From NCBI GenBank assembly GCA_021234155.1, contig JAJEKV010000002.1, positions 8,801,709 through 8,865,708 on the forward strand: 64,000 nucleotides of DNA, given 5' to 3'. Below, piece after piece: positions 1 through 12,721 of this stretch. Position 1 is the stretch's first letter; every line of letters begins with the position of its first letter. Origin of the DNA: Isoetes taiwanensis (lineage: Eukaryota; Streptophyta; Lycopodiopsida; Isoetales; Isoetaceae). The notes under the pieces are model-generated. The model did not search any database, was not told the DNA's origin, and saw nothing but the letters and a program-made list of their open reading frames with translations. The position numbers and the translations under genes are program-made.

Positions 1-1716
1 TTGGTACTTCGTTCAGTTACGTATTGCTGGTGCTTGTTTTTATGATGTGCTAATATTCACAAAATTAAATGCGCTTTGTTTATTTTAGCTGCTTCAGCGT
101 TATGTGCGCACTTGTGATGAGCGTTGCTCTTTACGGTTGATAGCATCTCTCTCTCGTTTGATGGTCTTTGCGAATGTTGCGTGCGCAGTTCGAGCCGTGG
201 TGCCGGATTCATTTCATGCTTTCATCAAAAGCATATCGCGTGGCACTGGTGATCAACTTTTCTTGTTTGAAGCGAGATTGATGCAAAATGGCTGGCCTTT
301 TCTTTGCCACCATTGTCTCAGTCGAGTTCGGCTGCTTGACCTCCAGGACAAGCTCTTCGAATGCGATTCCGGCGCGAATCATTGGTATCGCGCACCGGTA
401 TCTTTTCATTCATTTCTTAACGTTCCATATTTGGTTGTCTTCTTTTGCTTGCCCTCACGATCGGCTCTTTCAACTCATCTTCGGTATTATTGTTGTTGTC
501 GAGGATCTTGGGTTTGAATATGAAGTCTCATGGTTGACATGTCGCTATTGTGTTTTCTTGTTTCTTGGCCGGGCATTACATGATAGATTGATAGTTGTTT
601 TATAGTAGGTATGAGACTCTTGAGACCATCTGACTTCAACGAACTCTATGTAACATGGAAGCTTGTCATGAAATGGTGATTTACACTGGTAACATCATGA
701 TTATTGAAAAAGGTCTTGTGCATCGTCGTTTTTGTTGTTTGTTTTGGTTATATACTTTCAATTTCTTGATGATGATATTTTCCTTTTAGGAGTAGTCTTG
801 AGGCGGGAAGCGATGCATGATGCATCCATATAGATCACTTCCACATAAAGGTGGAAATACTTACTCAATACTCAGGCCCTTATAATTTTATTTAAAACCA
901 CCTGCCCTCATCACTTTGTCTCCTTCTCTACTTTTTATCCCCGAATCACTTTATAATCAAGGTTATAGCAAAATAAGAATGTGGCATATAGTAACAAATG
1001 ATGGCATTTTTTGGCTCTTGTACATGGCAACTGCTGTCTTTTTGTTAAGCACATGTGTTGATTTCTGCGTTAATGCGAAAAATGCATGCCGGCTGAGAGC
1101 TGGACGTGGGATGAGAAATTAGCGCGGACGATTATCTGGGTGAGCGGACGCAGTACGCGGATGGCAATGGGTTGTTTAGAAGTGGTGAGGGAAGATGTGG
1201 AACAAGTGGGATGGCATGGGTGTTGGTGGGAGTCATTGACAGGCCGTGGCATGTCCATTATGCATGGAATGATCGAGTCCGTGGGAGGGCAGATGGAATT
1301 AAAATGGGCTGGGGTTGGGTGGGCAGGATGGTCAGTAGGGCAGCTGGGAGGGGCGGGCGGATCTCCTCCTCCCCTCCCGATGCTGATCAATGCGGTCTAA
1401 TAGAGCGACGCTTCGGCAATGTGCAGCATCTATATGAAAATTTTCAATACCATACCACAAAACCGCGTTGTCTTATCCGCTGAAAAATATGATGAACCAT
1501 ATGGTTCCAAGTTGTCTGCAGCCAACTAAAATTGTATGTTTTATGCCATGTCATAAAACAATGTTCTTATCTGTAGAAAAATATGTTGATGAACCACATT
1601 GATAACTGAACATGGTTTATGCGAACCCACTAACGTAATATGGCGATTTATAAATTTGGTTTCCACCATTAAACCATTAAAAAATCATGATGGTTACATT
1701 TTGGGGGCTTTTCGCG
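1..1716. other. Region without a recognisable gene
   Basis: Overlapping open frames at 104-605 and 1,070-1,483 exist on both strands but match no family I recognise and look like chance frames. The stretch at 1,170-1,380 is G-rich on the plus strand. A short phrase (gaaaaatatg followed by atgaaccac/t) occurs twice near 1,481 and 1,573. Array homology begins at about 1,717. Confidence 0.5.
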
Positions 1717-2474
1717 GGTCTAAATGAGGGCGGTATGGAATACGACCTCTGAGTACGATGGTGTGATCATCGTACTTTGAGAATAAGGAGACCGGGGAGG
1801 CGATTCTAGAATTGATTGATCAAACGCGTATTCCCCAGCTCTGCGTCCTCGGACCGGGTATGACACGGTGTGAATGCGAAGAATTATCTTAATTTAGTCA
1901 GAATACAATGGAGTCATAGCAGATTGACTCATCGCCGCAAGGTATTGCGAAGGCGGATGGTGGACCTAACCAATGTTCTATACCCGATAGCATACATGTT
2001 AAGATGTGAACTCGGAGGGGCAGAACCTCGGTCCATCCTCACATGAGCGGGGAGCACGGAAGGCATTTTCTTGGATGCGATGCATTTTCTTTGCCATTGG
2101 TACTTGGATGGATGTGCCACTGCCATTGGCGGTGGCTATTTATCTTCGGAATTTATCGTATGCTAACATGTTCCAAAAGCTGCAACTTGAATACATTTGA
2201 GCATGGGCGAATGACACCTCGATGTCCCGGCATCTTTCTATGGAGAAATAGTAGAATTGCGTGAGCGGCTGTTCATGGTGGCCGGTGCCTTAGAGAGAAG
2301 CCACATGCTGCGTCCTGCCGAAGGCGTCACAGTAATGGGAGCGTGGGTTTGGGGTGTGGCATGGGCCAGGGTTGGTTGGGAGTTTGGGGTTTGGCTGGCC
2401 CTAGCTGTGATTTGATTGATGGGGTTGGAATGGGACCAAACGGCTTTATCCATCTCTAAGGAGATACGTTTTAG
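1717..2474 (+). repeat. Array unit 1, 5'-truncated LTR copy
   Basis: Homology starts in mid-LTR with the acctctgagtacgatggtgtgatcatc phrase region. The conserved block lies at 2,065-2,150 and the leader-like sequence resumes near 2,475. It is the left edge of the array and heavily deleted. Confidence 0.6.
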
Positions 2475-3829
2475 AGGTTAAAATAGCGACGAAGCTAAGA
2501 GCTGCGGGTGGGCCAAAATCAAAGTTATGGCGTATTATTTTCGGCCCGCCCGCGATATCGCATTATGATCTGCCCGACGCGTGCGTAGTAGGGATGTCAC
2601 GCCACCATGGGGTATGTTGCTTTAGGGGTTGACTAAAAGTTAGGCTGGCTGTGCTGAACCCCCAGAGATGCAAACGTACCATTATTTCGAATTGGCGGTG
2701 GTTAATGACATGCCACTTGGCCCCGATTGGGCAGGCGGGGATGGACATTGGGGCTTTGTGCCCCGATTCGATTTGGAGACGCGGTGGTATGAAGTGCGGC
2801 CCGGTTTCGCATAGTGAGCGCTGCGGTTCCGGTTAGTACACTGGTGCTTGGATTTGATTCTGATGCAACCTACGTTGAGCTTCTTTGTTGGTCTCTCTTT
2901 GATTAACCCTTGTTTGATAGTTAGCGTTCTGTTCATGTTACGTGATATGGATAGTAGTAGTCTCTGCTAGTTTTCTAACGAGGATTAAGAAGATATATGT
3001 GTATCGATGGAAACCACAATATCATTCCCGATCTGGCTGTTTGAATCCCACCAAGGCGTGATCTATGGCATCGTGACTTACAGAACAAGGAGCGTGACAG
3101 TGGGGTGAGGTCCTTTGGCTCATGCAGGGGACTGTGATGAGCTAGGCAGTCAAATGAAGAGGCAAGTATGCTGATGAATTAAGCCGATCATCACATTACT
3201 TTGAAGATAAAGTTAAGTGGAATTAGAGATGTGTCTGATCTCGAGAGTCGTGCAGTATTCTCTGCATGGATTCAACACTTCCTGGGAAGAACTCTGACAC
3301 ACCTCATCGGACAGGAAGTTAACTTGGGAATCCCGTGGTGTCACTGGGATTCTCTTGGGAGAGAAGATACAAAGCCAGTACATAACTTGATTCGGCTCAT
3401 CTGCAAAGTGTTACTGCAGTGGATAGGTGGTGCAGCTTAGCCAATGTTCTATGCCAGAGCCCGTACCCCATGTTAAAAGACCGTGCTGCTGAACTCTTGA
3501 GGCCGACCGTCAGTCCATCCTCACGAGGGTGCAGGGGGTAGAACACACACAGGGTTTGGGGGCGTTTTCTTAGGATTGAATGCATTTTCTTTGCCCGTTA
3601 GTACTTGTGATGGATGTGCCACCGCTCATGGTGGTTGTTATTGTATGTATGATTTATCTTTGTATGTAACATGTATTCCACGCTTCCGCGACTTAGAGTC
3701 CCATTGAAGCTGGGCGAGCCTCGTGTCACGGGCATCTCGTTCTATGAATGGTCAGGGCCAAAACGGAGAGCGTGTGTTGATTTGTGGTCATGGATGGGAT
3801 GTGTTGGAATGGGTTGAGGGTTTGGGCAG
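2475..3829 (+). repeat. Array unit 2, degraded leader end plus LTR
   Basis: Leader 3' end at 2,475-2,537 (gttaaaatagcgac, then aaaatcaaagttatggcgta) is followed by the LTR start with ccaccatggggtatgtt near 2,602. The conserved block is at 3,564. The LTR 3' end and primer site are deleted near 3,775. Confidence 0.65.
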
Positions 3830-5349
3830 TAATGTAAAGGGGCTAAAATTTACTTATCTAATTTAATCTATACTAAATTTAATATAACAAAGTATTAAGT
3901 AGGAAGTTTAATTGTTGAGCTGATGTGAAATGGTACATAGAAGACCCGAGGTTTGGGTGAGCCATAACATAGGCTGTAGCACAAGTGGCGACAACCCAGC
4001 GGCTCGGGCTTTAAGCCCTAAGAGGCATTTCAAGGGACCCAAAATGAGCCCAGCTAGAGGCAAGGAATTTTGATTGGTGTTTTGGAAATCGAAGTTTGTT
4101 TTGGAGTCGTGGCCCATGCATATGCGATGCGTGTAAATATGTTGACGCGTCGTGAGGATGTGCCGTAGTGGACGGTTCGCTTTAGAAAATAGAAAATACT
4201 GCAAAATACTGACCCAACCTGACTGGCAGGTAAACCCGAAGACAAGTAAAACTACTTATGAATTCGGTAAGCCCTGGAATGCTGGTGCCCATGTTCAAAC
4301 TATTACGTATTGACGAATCTTTATACTGATGCTACGGCGTGTTAAGCGACTGCTGACTGCTGTTCTGTTACGTAGCTAGACTGGTCTCTACTAATTCCTC
4401 TAACGAAGTAGAAGCCGAGACCTCGCTGGTGGTATGCTCCTAGATAGAGCCTTGTATTCCCATTGAATCGCGACTGTACAAGATCACATTGGAGATCTAT
4501 GGCGTCATTGAGAAAAACAGTGAGGGCCATTGATGAGGGTGGAGTGGGGTCGCTGGCATAGGCTACGGGGACTCGCCAGTGAGCGGAGCCTAGCGGTCCG
4601 TGAGGCGAGGGTATGGGTCTGACCTCCCACAGTGCAGTGGTGTGATCATCGCATGCCGAGAATAAGGTTGAGAGATGAGTGGCCTAGAATGCAGGATGGG
4701 GGCAGATGCGACACGTGTTCTCTAACTCATGGATTCCGCTGTGACTCAGGAAAGGGGACTTCCTCACGACACCTCGTGGGGAGCAACTTGATCGAGGGGC
4801 GATATCTTAGATATATATATATATATACGTCCGGGAAGAGTAATAAGCGTCATAACGGTCGGCTCATCTACAAAGTGTGTGCAAGGAGGGGCGGATGGAG
4901 TGGACAGCAATGTTCTATACCCGATAGCATATGTTAAAAGATGCATCTGTACTTGAGACGAGCACGTCGATCCATCCTCACATGTAGGTACGAGCGGGGA
5001 GGTAAGAGCACGGTTGAAGGCGTTTTTCTTAAGTTAGACATTTTCTTTGTGCCCAGATGGATATTGCCACCCTTAAATTGGTGGTTATTGCATATATGAT
5101 TATCGCGTATGTATGTATTCAGCACGACAGGTCCGTGACAGCATTGAACGTATTTCCTCGCGTGTCCTTCACCCGAACATCTTTGGATGGTCCAAACAGA
5201 ATGCGGCGAGGAAAATTTCGCGGCGTGGGAATCACATGGCTTATGTGCTTGCCGGGCGCCGTATATAGGGAGGCGTCCATAGCTCCATAATTACAGATGT
5301 AACTTTCAGAAATGGCTCATCCTGCGTCGTTAGTAATGTAAAGGCCTCC
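3830..5349 (+). repeat. Array unit 3, degraded leader plus LTR
   Basis: The leader (taatttaatctatactaaat, gaagacccgaggtttgggtg, taggctg and gcggctcgggc phrases) spans 3,830-4,090. LTR sequence follows to about 5,300, with the conserved block at 5,020. A short (ta)n run is at 4,811-4,826. Confidence 0.65.
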
Positions 5350-6680
5350 CGCCTGCAATGAGTAAATGCTATACTAAATTTAATATATCAAATATTAGAA
5401 AATTAAGATTCAAATTGGTGGGCAAATGGTATATTAGAAACCGAGTTTAGATAGACCATAACTTTTATGGTATGTGAGGCAGAAATAGGCGACAGGGCAT
5501 CCCCGTCTGAGTGGGGTTGTGGAGCCCCAGGCTGTTGAGGGAGAACGCTTGGTTGGTTTGAGTCGGGTTGTGTTTTGGGTGGGTGCATATGGATGTGCGT
5601 TGTGATCTGGGCGGTCACGTGGCAGAGACCGCCCACCATGAGGTATGTTAACACAAGGGTTCCAAGGGGAGTTGGTGGCTGGCTGGTGTGCCAGGGTGCT
5701 GGTAGCTGGTGGCGGTGGTTGGTGGCCGATGGGTGGGAAGAACAATGGGACAGGTGGGATTTTGAAGGGGCAGAGGCCGGAGATGGAGGAGGAGGAGATG
5801 GGCATGGGCATTTAGAGGCAGAAGGGGTAGGCAGTGGTGAGGCCTTCATCCCTTCATGCCTCACTCCCCTATCACTCCCATCTTCTATGCTCCTATTACT
5901 CCTCTTTCTCCTTCTCCTCTCCGTGGGTTGGTGGTCTCTGGTTCCTCTGGGGGATGGGGGTGAGACCTCTGGGCATGTGACTGAGTATACAGGCCAGGCT
6001 GTATTCCATTGAATAGGCGTGTGCAAGATCACCAGTGACTGGAATCTGTAACTCATTGAAGCACCGAGGGCTAGTGATGAGATGATATGGGTGGGGTCTT
6101 TGATAAGGGGACTCCTTGAGCTAGGCTAGGCGGTCACGTGAGGGCGGGTATGGAGTGCGACCTCCTGATGCAGTGTGTGTGATCGCTGGTTTGAAGTTAG
6201 AGGTCGAGATGGGGGCAGTGGCATGTGTATTCTCTAGCTCACCCATGGATTCCCGCTGCGACTCGGGAAGGAACTTCTCTGACCTACTCATCGATTTGGG
6301 AAGTTAACGGGGTAGTCGAAGAGGGTGATACCTTAGGTGGGAAGGCATCGCCATAGTTTGATTCAGCATCTGCGTGAGGCGGATGGAGTGTAACTAGCCA
6401 ATGTTCTATGCGATAGCGCCATGTTAAAGATTGATATGAACCTTTGAGGCGTCGATCCATCCTCACATGATGCGAGCGGGGTAGAACTTTACGGGGTTTG
6501 GAAGTTTCTTAGGATTGATGCATTTCTTTGCCACAATTGCGCGGATGTGCCGCAACTGGTGGTTATTTATGTATGATTTATCTTTGTATGCTAACATCAT
6601 TCCGCTTCCACGACTTAGGAGTCCCATTAGCAGGCAACATTGGGGCGAAATAATTCTCAAGTGTCACTAAGGCTTGCTCT
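5350..6680 (+). repeat. Array unit 4, degraded leader plus LTR
   Basis: Leader phrases lie at 5,350-5,490 (tatactaaatttaatatatc; gtttagatagaccataactt). The LTR start includes cgcccaccatgaggtatgtt at 5,631, and the conserved block is at 6,506. A G-rich stretch at 5,560-5,960 gives long open frames on both strands that I do not take as genes. Confidence 0.6.
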
Positions 6681-8216
6681 TTATAGATAGTCACAAGATT
6701 AAAGCAGAGGAAACCTGACGAAGCTGGTACTGAGAAGATCTATGCTCAATCCGGGCAAGCCTGCCGAAAGCTCCTGTTTTTGGTTGAGATTATGGCAGGG
6801 CCAGAATTCTAAGCAGGGTGGTTAGGTGGTGATGTGGGAGTTTGAGTTCACTTCTTCTCGGTGGTGGTGTTTGTCTTGGGTTTTGTGTCAAATGGGAGTT
6901 TGGACAGGGTTTTGGTTGGGAATTGATTTGGATTTTGGGTTTGGACGACGTGGTTGGGGTAGGGCGGGATGCCTGATCAAAATTCACTCTGCCCAACTGC
7001 ATGAAACCCAAAAGCTACTGCGTGGAAATCCATATCAGCGTATTTACAAATTGGCGAAATATCGGTAATCTCTGGAAATGGCGAGATATACCACCATCCT
7101 TTATTTCTAAAGATGGGCCATATATAAAGTGTAGAGGCAGGTGCATTCTGAGTAACTGGTAACCCAGTGGTCATTAATGACATGCCACTTGTCGATTGAG
7201 CGGCGGGGTTTCAATAGGACACCGTAGACTTGCTAATGCGATTTAATTATGGTGGAGGAGATGTGAGATGTTGCCCGCGTTTGCGAAGGATGGCGTTGGG
7301 GATGGTGGAGGAGCTGGCATGGTTTGTGCATGGCGGTTGTTTGAGGTGTTTTAACATTGCCCTTGTTTGTGCGTGGCTGTTTGTTCTTGTTGTATGGGTC
7401 TTGCTAACCATGCTTGAGAATTTAAGAAGTACCACAAAGCAACTTACCAAATGAGCGCATATTGCTTCAATAAATTAAAATCCTTTATGAAATCTATAAT
7501 AACAAAGCGCATGTGTGAAAAGAGTAATAGGAGTTCACTGACTTATAAAACTTCTGAGACTCAAACCTGCAAACATAAACATTGATCCGTAAAGAGCAGG
7601 CTCTTCGTCAACACTCAAATGCAAATAGGCTGTAATCAGCAATTTAAGATAAAGTTAGAGTAGGTGGAATGGGATGCGGTGATCGCAGGCGCCTTATTCT
7701 CAGCTCACCCATTTGATTCCGCTGCTGGAACTTCTCGACCTACCTCATCGGCTGAGAGGAGCAACGGAGTGAGGTGATACCTGCATTATATATACGTCTC
7801 AGGAAGCGTTAATAATGGCATATAGTTTATTGTTACGAGGAGAGTATACTGACCAACATACATGTTAAATTACCAAAGGGAGAGGTGACAGTCCATCCTC
7901 ACATGGTCGTAGGGGGAGGTGGAACACTTACAGGGTTTGGAAGTTTTTTCTTGTTTCTTTACCCATTACTTGGATGGATGTACCCACCGTGGTGGACTAT
8001 ATGATTTGTCTGCGTATGCTAGCTGTATTCACGCTTCCCACGACTTAGGAGTCCCATTAGCGTGGGCGAATGTTTCAGGTGTCCTTCAGGAGCATCTTTC
8101 TATGGATGGTCCAAGTTAGGCAGGAGGAGCCTGTTCATGGTGGTGATTGCCATATGGAGGGAAGTCCACAATATGTACTATCTGTGGAATGCCGTGTATA
8201 TATATTGAGGAAAATG
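6681..8216 (+). repeat. Array unit 5, degraded LTR copy
   Basis: The left part (6,681-7,190) is hard to align except for taatgacatgccacttg at 7,176. The conserved block is at 7,945, followed by cgacttaggagtcccattag at 8,040. It ends near 8,216, where gaagccatgatttttggt marks the primer-site region. Confidence 0.6.
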
Positions 8217-9655
8217 TCGAAGCCATGATTTTTGGTGGCCAGGAGTGCTTGACCATTCCCTATAGCAGATTAGTTGACGTGATGTGGGGAAGTTTAAGAC
8301 ACCTCGATGTTAGTCTTCTCTGCATTTGTGTATGATTGGAAGTTTAAAAGTTGAGTTTGGTTGTTGAGTGGTGGTGACGGTTTGATGGATGGGTCGGCTT
8401 GGGATGGGGAAAAGTGGGCACATCCCAAGTGATGGGGATGGACAGGGTTCCACTCGCAACAACTTAAAAGCAGCTACACAGATAGGTATTTAAATCAAAA
8501 TTCCCTCAAAATGACCCTGTCCAGCGCCAAATACTCGTACTCGTAACCACGTCCACGTATGCATCCTACCACCATGGGGTATGTTGAGGGTTGACTAAAG
8601 GGATTCTGTGAACCTAATAGGTGTGTTTTTGTCCTGTTGGCTTGTGGCAGTGGTTAATTAATGACATGCACTTGGCCCAAATCTGGGTTGTTAGACGGGG
8701 GACACCCCAAGTGGGGCTTTTGTTGCCCGGGCTACGATTTGAGACACGGTGAGATGGAGGGAGAGATGGCGGCCTTGCAGGATGGCTTAGACACCGTTTG
8801 GGGCGAGAGGATGGCTGACCCGGAGGGATGGTGGGCCCCAGCTATGGTTGGGTTGAGTGCATGGTTGGCCCGGATTTGGGGTTCAAGGCTGCTTGAAGAA
8901 AAACGCGTTTGACGTGGTGGGAACGACGTTGGCGGACGGCCGGAACGGCGCGAACCGCCATCCGCTTATGCCATCCATTGTAAATCTATACCTCCTTAAC
9001 AATTTCGCCGTAATAATATAAAATCACCCAGCACCGCTCTAAAGGAAGAACTCACCAATGCGCTGTGAAATCGCTGAAGCAAGCCAATGAAACAAAAATA
9101 AATGAGTGGGATGCGGGGGGCGTGATGCGGCATGTATATTCTCTAGCAACTCACCATGTCCTTTGCGCGACTACGGGAAGGAACTACGACCTACCTCGCT
9201 TGTGGTTGGGAGATAGCGGCGATTATATCTGGAAGGCTACAATGGCATGGTTGTTCGCTTCATCTGAAGTATTACCTGAGGAAGGCGGATGATGGACAAC
9301 CAGCCCATCGTTCCTATACCCGGCTACTTGCTCATGCAGATGCAATGGCGACTCTTGAACCCGATCCGTCGGTCCATCCTCCGAGGCACGGCGGGGGAGT
9401 AGAACTTACGGGGAGTTTCTTGGCGTTTTCATAAATCATTTACATAGTACTTGGATGGATATTGCCACCGTGTGGTGATTGTTATAACATGTTGTATGCT
9501 TCATGTCTTCGCAAGGTCAGTATTAGTCAGGGCGTCGTAACTCGCTCCAGGGCATCTTTCTATGGATGGTCGGATTGGAGGAGCCACAGTGGTGATTGTT
9601 ATGGGAGGGAAGTCCACCTGTATATATATATACGTCCGTATATTGGGGGAATATC
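8217..9655 (+). repeat. Array unit 6, leader plus LTR
   Basis: The leader starts at the degraded primer site (gaagccatgatttttggt, 8,219). The LTR start is marked by caccatggggtatgttgagg at 8,571 and taattaatgacatgcacttg at 8,654. The conserved block is at 9,425 and the LTR end near 9,655. Confidence 0.65.
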
Positions 9656-11126
9656 CTGTTATCGAGTGGATTTTGAGGTTGTAGAATTCTAACATTATTG
9701 TTCAACCGTTGGATTCGGTGATGTGGGAGTTTAAGTTTAGCTAAAGCGCCTAACTGGAATTTAGTCTTTTATGCTAGGTTTGTGTAATATAGAATTGTTG
9801 GAGATTTAGGAAGTTTGGGGTGAATTTGATGTGAAATGACCATGATGACATCCTAATGAGGAAGAACTTCCCCGGTGTCACCTTTCACTCGCTCTTTCTC
9901 TCGTGAAATGTTCTAAAATTATAACATCTTCAATCGCACTCAGACCTCCCCCTCTCACTCTCTGGCTCCCCATGTAAGAATATCACCAGCAGAACATGTT
10001 AACCTAAGTGACCTAAAGAATTAATTGCATACTAAGTAATAAAAGTAGTGTATTTTCGTAGCATTATTGAGTAGTTAATTAATGACCACTTTATTTGTCA
10101 TGGGTTGGGCGGGACGTGGCGGTACTTGTTGGACATTTTGGTGGTGCAGGCATTTGAGGTGGTGGGAGTTGTTTGGCGGTTGGGAAGGCTTAGCAATTCC
10201 GATTGCTATAGTGCTGGTGTGGCAATTCAGCAAACTGGCAGTGAAGCTTTCTTTGTTGGTCTTTTCTTTGTTGGTGTTAACCGCACGACGATAGTTATAG
10301 GCGTGTTCTTTTGTTCTTGTTCATGTTACGTCATGGATATTTGGTAGTCTCTACGCTAGTTCCTCGTAAAGGGGTGAGACCTGGAAGGCCATGTGGGCGG
10401 TAATACCAGATGGAGGCCTGTTTCCGTTGGAGTGGGCGCAGATCCCGCGGTGGAATCTGGCGACGCGGACAGGGCGTGATGAGTTGATGATCATCACTCA
10501 AAGCTCTCATCTATATCGTGTGAACGCCACAGTGCGGTGGTGTCGTCGCTTTGAAGGTGGGGGGAGTAGGTGGGTGGGATCGGAGTGCGTCATGCATGCT
10601 CACCGCTGGATTCGCTGGCGACTGCGGGAAGGGACGCTGGGCATGCCTCTCATCGGACAGGAGATGCTTGGCCGGGTAGTCGTAGTACCTTAGTATGGGA
10701 AGCCAATGGTACCATAGCCCGGTGGCTCATGCGCAGGAGTGTGCACGAGGCGGGATGGAGTAGCCTAGCCAATACATGCCAGTGCAATGCCGGGCACTCT
10801 TGAGGCAGATGGAGTCCATCCTCCTGTACGAGTGCGAGGGAGGCAGGCACACGGTGGCGTTTCTTGATTAGATGCATTTTCTTTCTTGTTAGTACTTGGA
10901 TGGATATTGCCACCCATTGGTGGTGGTTATTTATGTATGATTATCTTTGTATGTATGGTATTCACGCTTCCACGTGCAGGTCAGGCGTGTTGAATCCTCA
11001 GGTGATATTCACAGAGCATCTTTTCTATGGATGGTTAGGCGGAGGAACCTGCTCATGGTGAGCTGATTGCCATGGGAGAAGTCCCTCATATGCGTTGGAA
11101 GCCATATATATATTGAGGCATCTGAT
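9656..11126 (+). repeat. Array unit 7, leader plus LTR
   Basis: Leader phrases at 9,700-9,840 include ttatgctaggtttgtgtaat and gttggagatttaggaagttt. Then comes an unusually divergent stretch (9,850-10,080), taattaatgaccactttatt at 10,075, and the conserved block at 10,857. Confidence 0.65.
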
Positions 11127-12721
11127 GGTATCCTGACCATGATTTTTGGTTGTGAAGATTGCATGACCAAATTCTAACCGTTGGATTCCATTATTGTGTG
11201 TTAGTGATGTGGAGTTTAAGTTTAGCTAAGCCCTTTCTCGGTGGTGGTATGCTAGGTTTGTGTAATAAGTGTTGGAGATTTAGGAAGTTTAGAAGTAAAT
11301 ATCTCATCATGCATCGGCTCGGCAACCCTGCGTATGAATAAACACTCTTTCTTCAAACTATCATAAAGCTGCTATCGACAAGCTAAAACAAAAGCTACGC
11401 GGGTAGGTATTTAAATCAAAAGTTAATGACCCCTGCGGTAAACGCTTATATGCGATACTGCATATATGACGCGTCCGCATTGGTAAGGGATGGTAGGGCG
11501 CAAAGAGGTTGGTTGGCTGTGTTTGGTGTGGAACTGGTGACGTGCCGGTGACACCGGTGTTGACGTTGGTTGATTGTTGGCGACACGTGGACAGGAATGC
11601 GGAAACTTTAATACTCTGTAATTTAGGAAACGAAATGAGAGAATGGAGAATCTTTGCCAACCACAGAATCTTGCTAAACCACTGTTATTGTTGAAAAAAC
11701 GAAGATGGCGACGAAGGAATAGTGGAAACTATATATGGTTCGGTGATTGTACATAGTTAGTTGTATACGATTCGTAAACTAGCATCTGTTAGGCTTCTTT
11801 GTTGAATCTGTGTTGTTGATTAACCCTTGTTTGATAAATGAAGCTGTTCTTTGTTCTTGTTCATGTTGTGATGTATGGATGTATTTATTGAACCATACGC
11901 TGGTTCCTCGTGGCGGGATTGAGTGCAATGAGCTATTAACGTGGTGTAAGATGGGGCTGCATGTTATTCCCCGTTAGATGGGCACGTGTGCAAGATCCCG
12001 CAGGCATTTGATGAAGGGTGGGAACGGCTTCGCCGTACGGTGACTCATGCCCGACTGTATGTAGCGGTCACGAAGGCTAGATGCAACTCCCGAAGTACAG
12101 TAATTGTGATCGAAAATAGAATTAGAAATAGAATACCGAATCTGGCTGTCTGCAACTTACATGCTACCATATGAATTCCACCGACTAAGACCTAAAACTG
12201 CCTCCATCGGGCAGGAAGGTAACGAGTAGTCCAAGGTAATAATCTTAAATTACGTCTCCGTCTAATGTAAGCGTCATAACGGTCGACTCACTCTGCAAAT
12301 GTGTGCAGGGAAGAGGCGGTGACAACTTATATGTTCTATACGTATAACGCCATGTTAAGATGCGATACCCGACTCTTGAGACGAGCGATGGAGTCCATCC
12401 TCTCATGAGTGTTGAGGGTAGGAGCACAGGGTTTGGGCGTTTTTCTTAGAGATTAGATGCATTTTCTTTGCCATTAGTGCTTGGATGATGTGCCCTTGCC
12501 ATTATTGGTTATTTGTATGTAGGTTTATCTTTGTACTATGTATATGTATTCGGCGCTAACCAAGTCCCATTGAGCGTGGGCGGTGTCTCCGTGTCCTTCA
12601 CGGAAGCATCTGCTATGGATGGTCAGAGTTGAAGCGGACGACCTGCATGGTGGTGATTGCCATGGGAGGAAGTCCACAATATCGTCGAGCGCCGCTGCTT
12701 ATATTCGAGGGCGTCACCCGG
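11127..12721 (+). repeat. Array unit 8, leader plus LTR
   Basis: The primer-site remnant is at 11,127-11,145 (ggtatcctgaccatgatttt). Leader phrases run to about 11,450. The conserved block is at 12,439 and the LTR ends just before gtggtatcgagccatg at 12,721. Confidence 0.7.

Noticed and set aside
104-605. Overlapping 137- and 105-codon plus frames
   Set aside because: No domain, no supported start context, and overlapping frames on both strands; taken as chance.
5403-6056. 217-codon minus frame and 145-codon plus frame over the same DNA
   Set aside because: The DNA is a strand-biased G/C-rich stretch inside array unit 4; both translations are low-complexity (proline/serine versus tryptophan/glycine).
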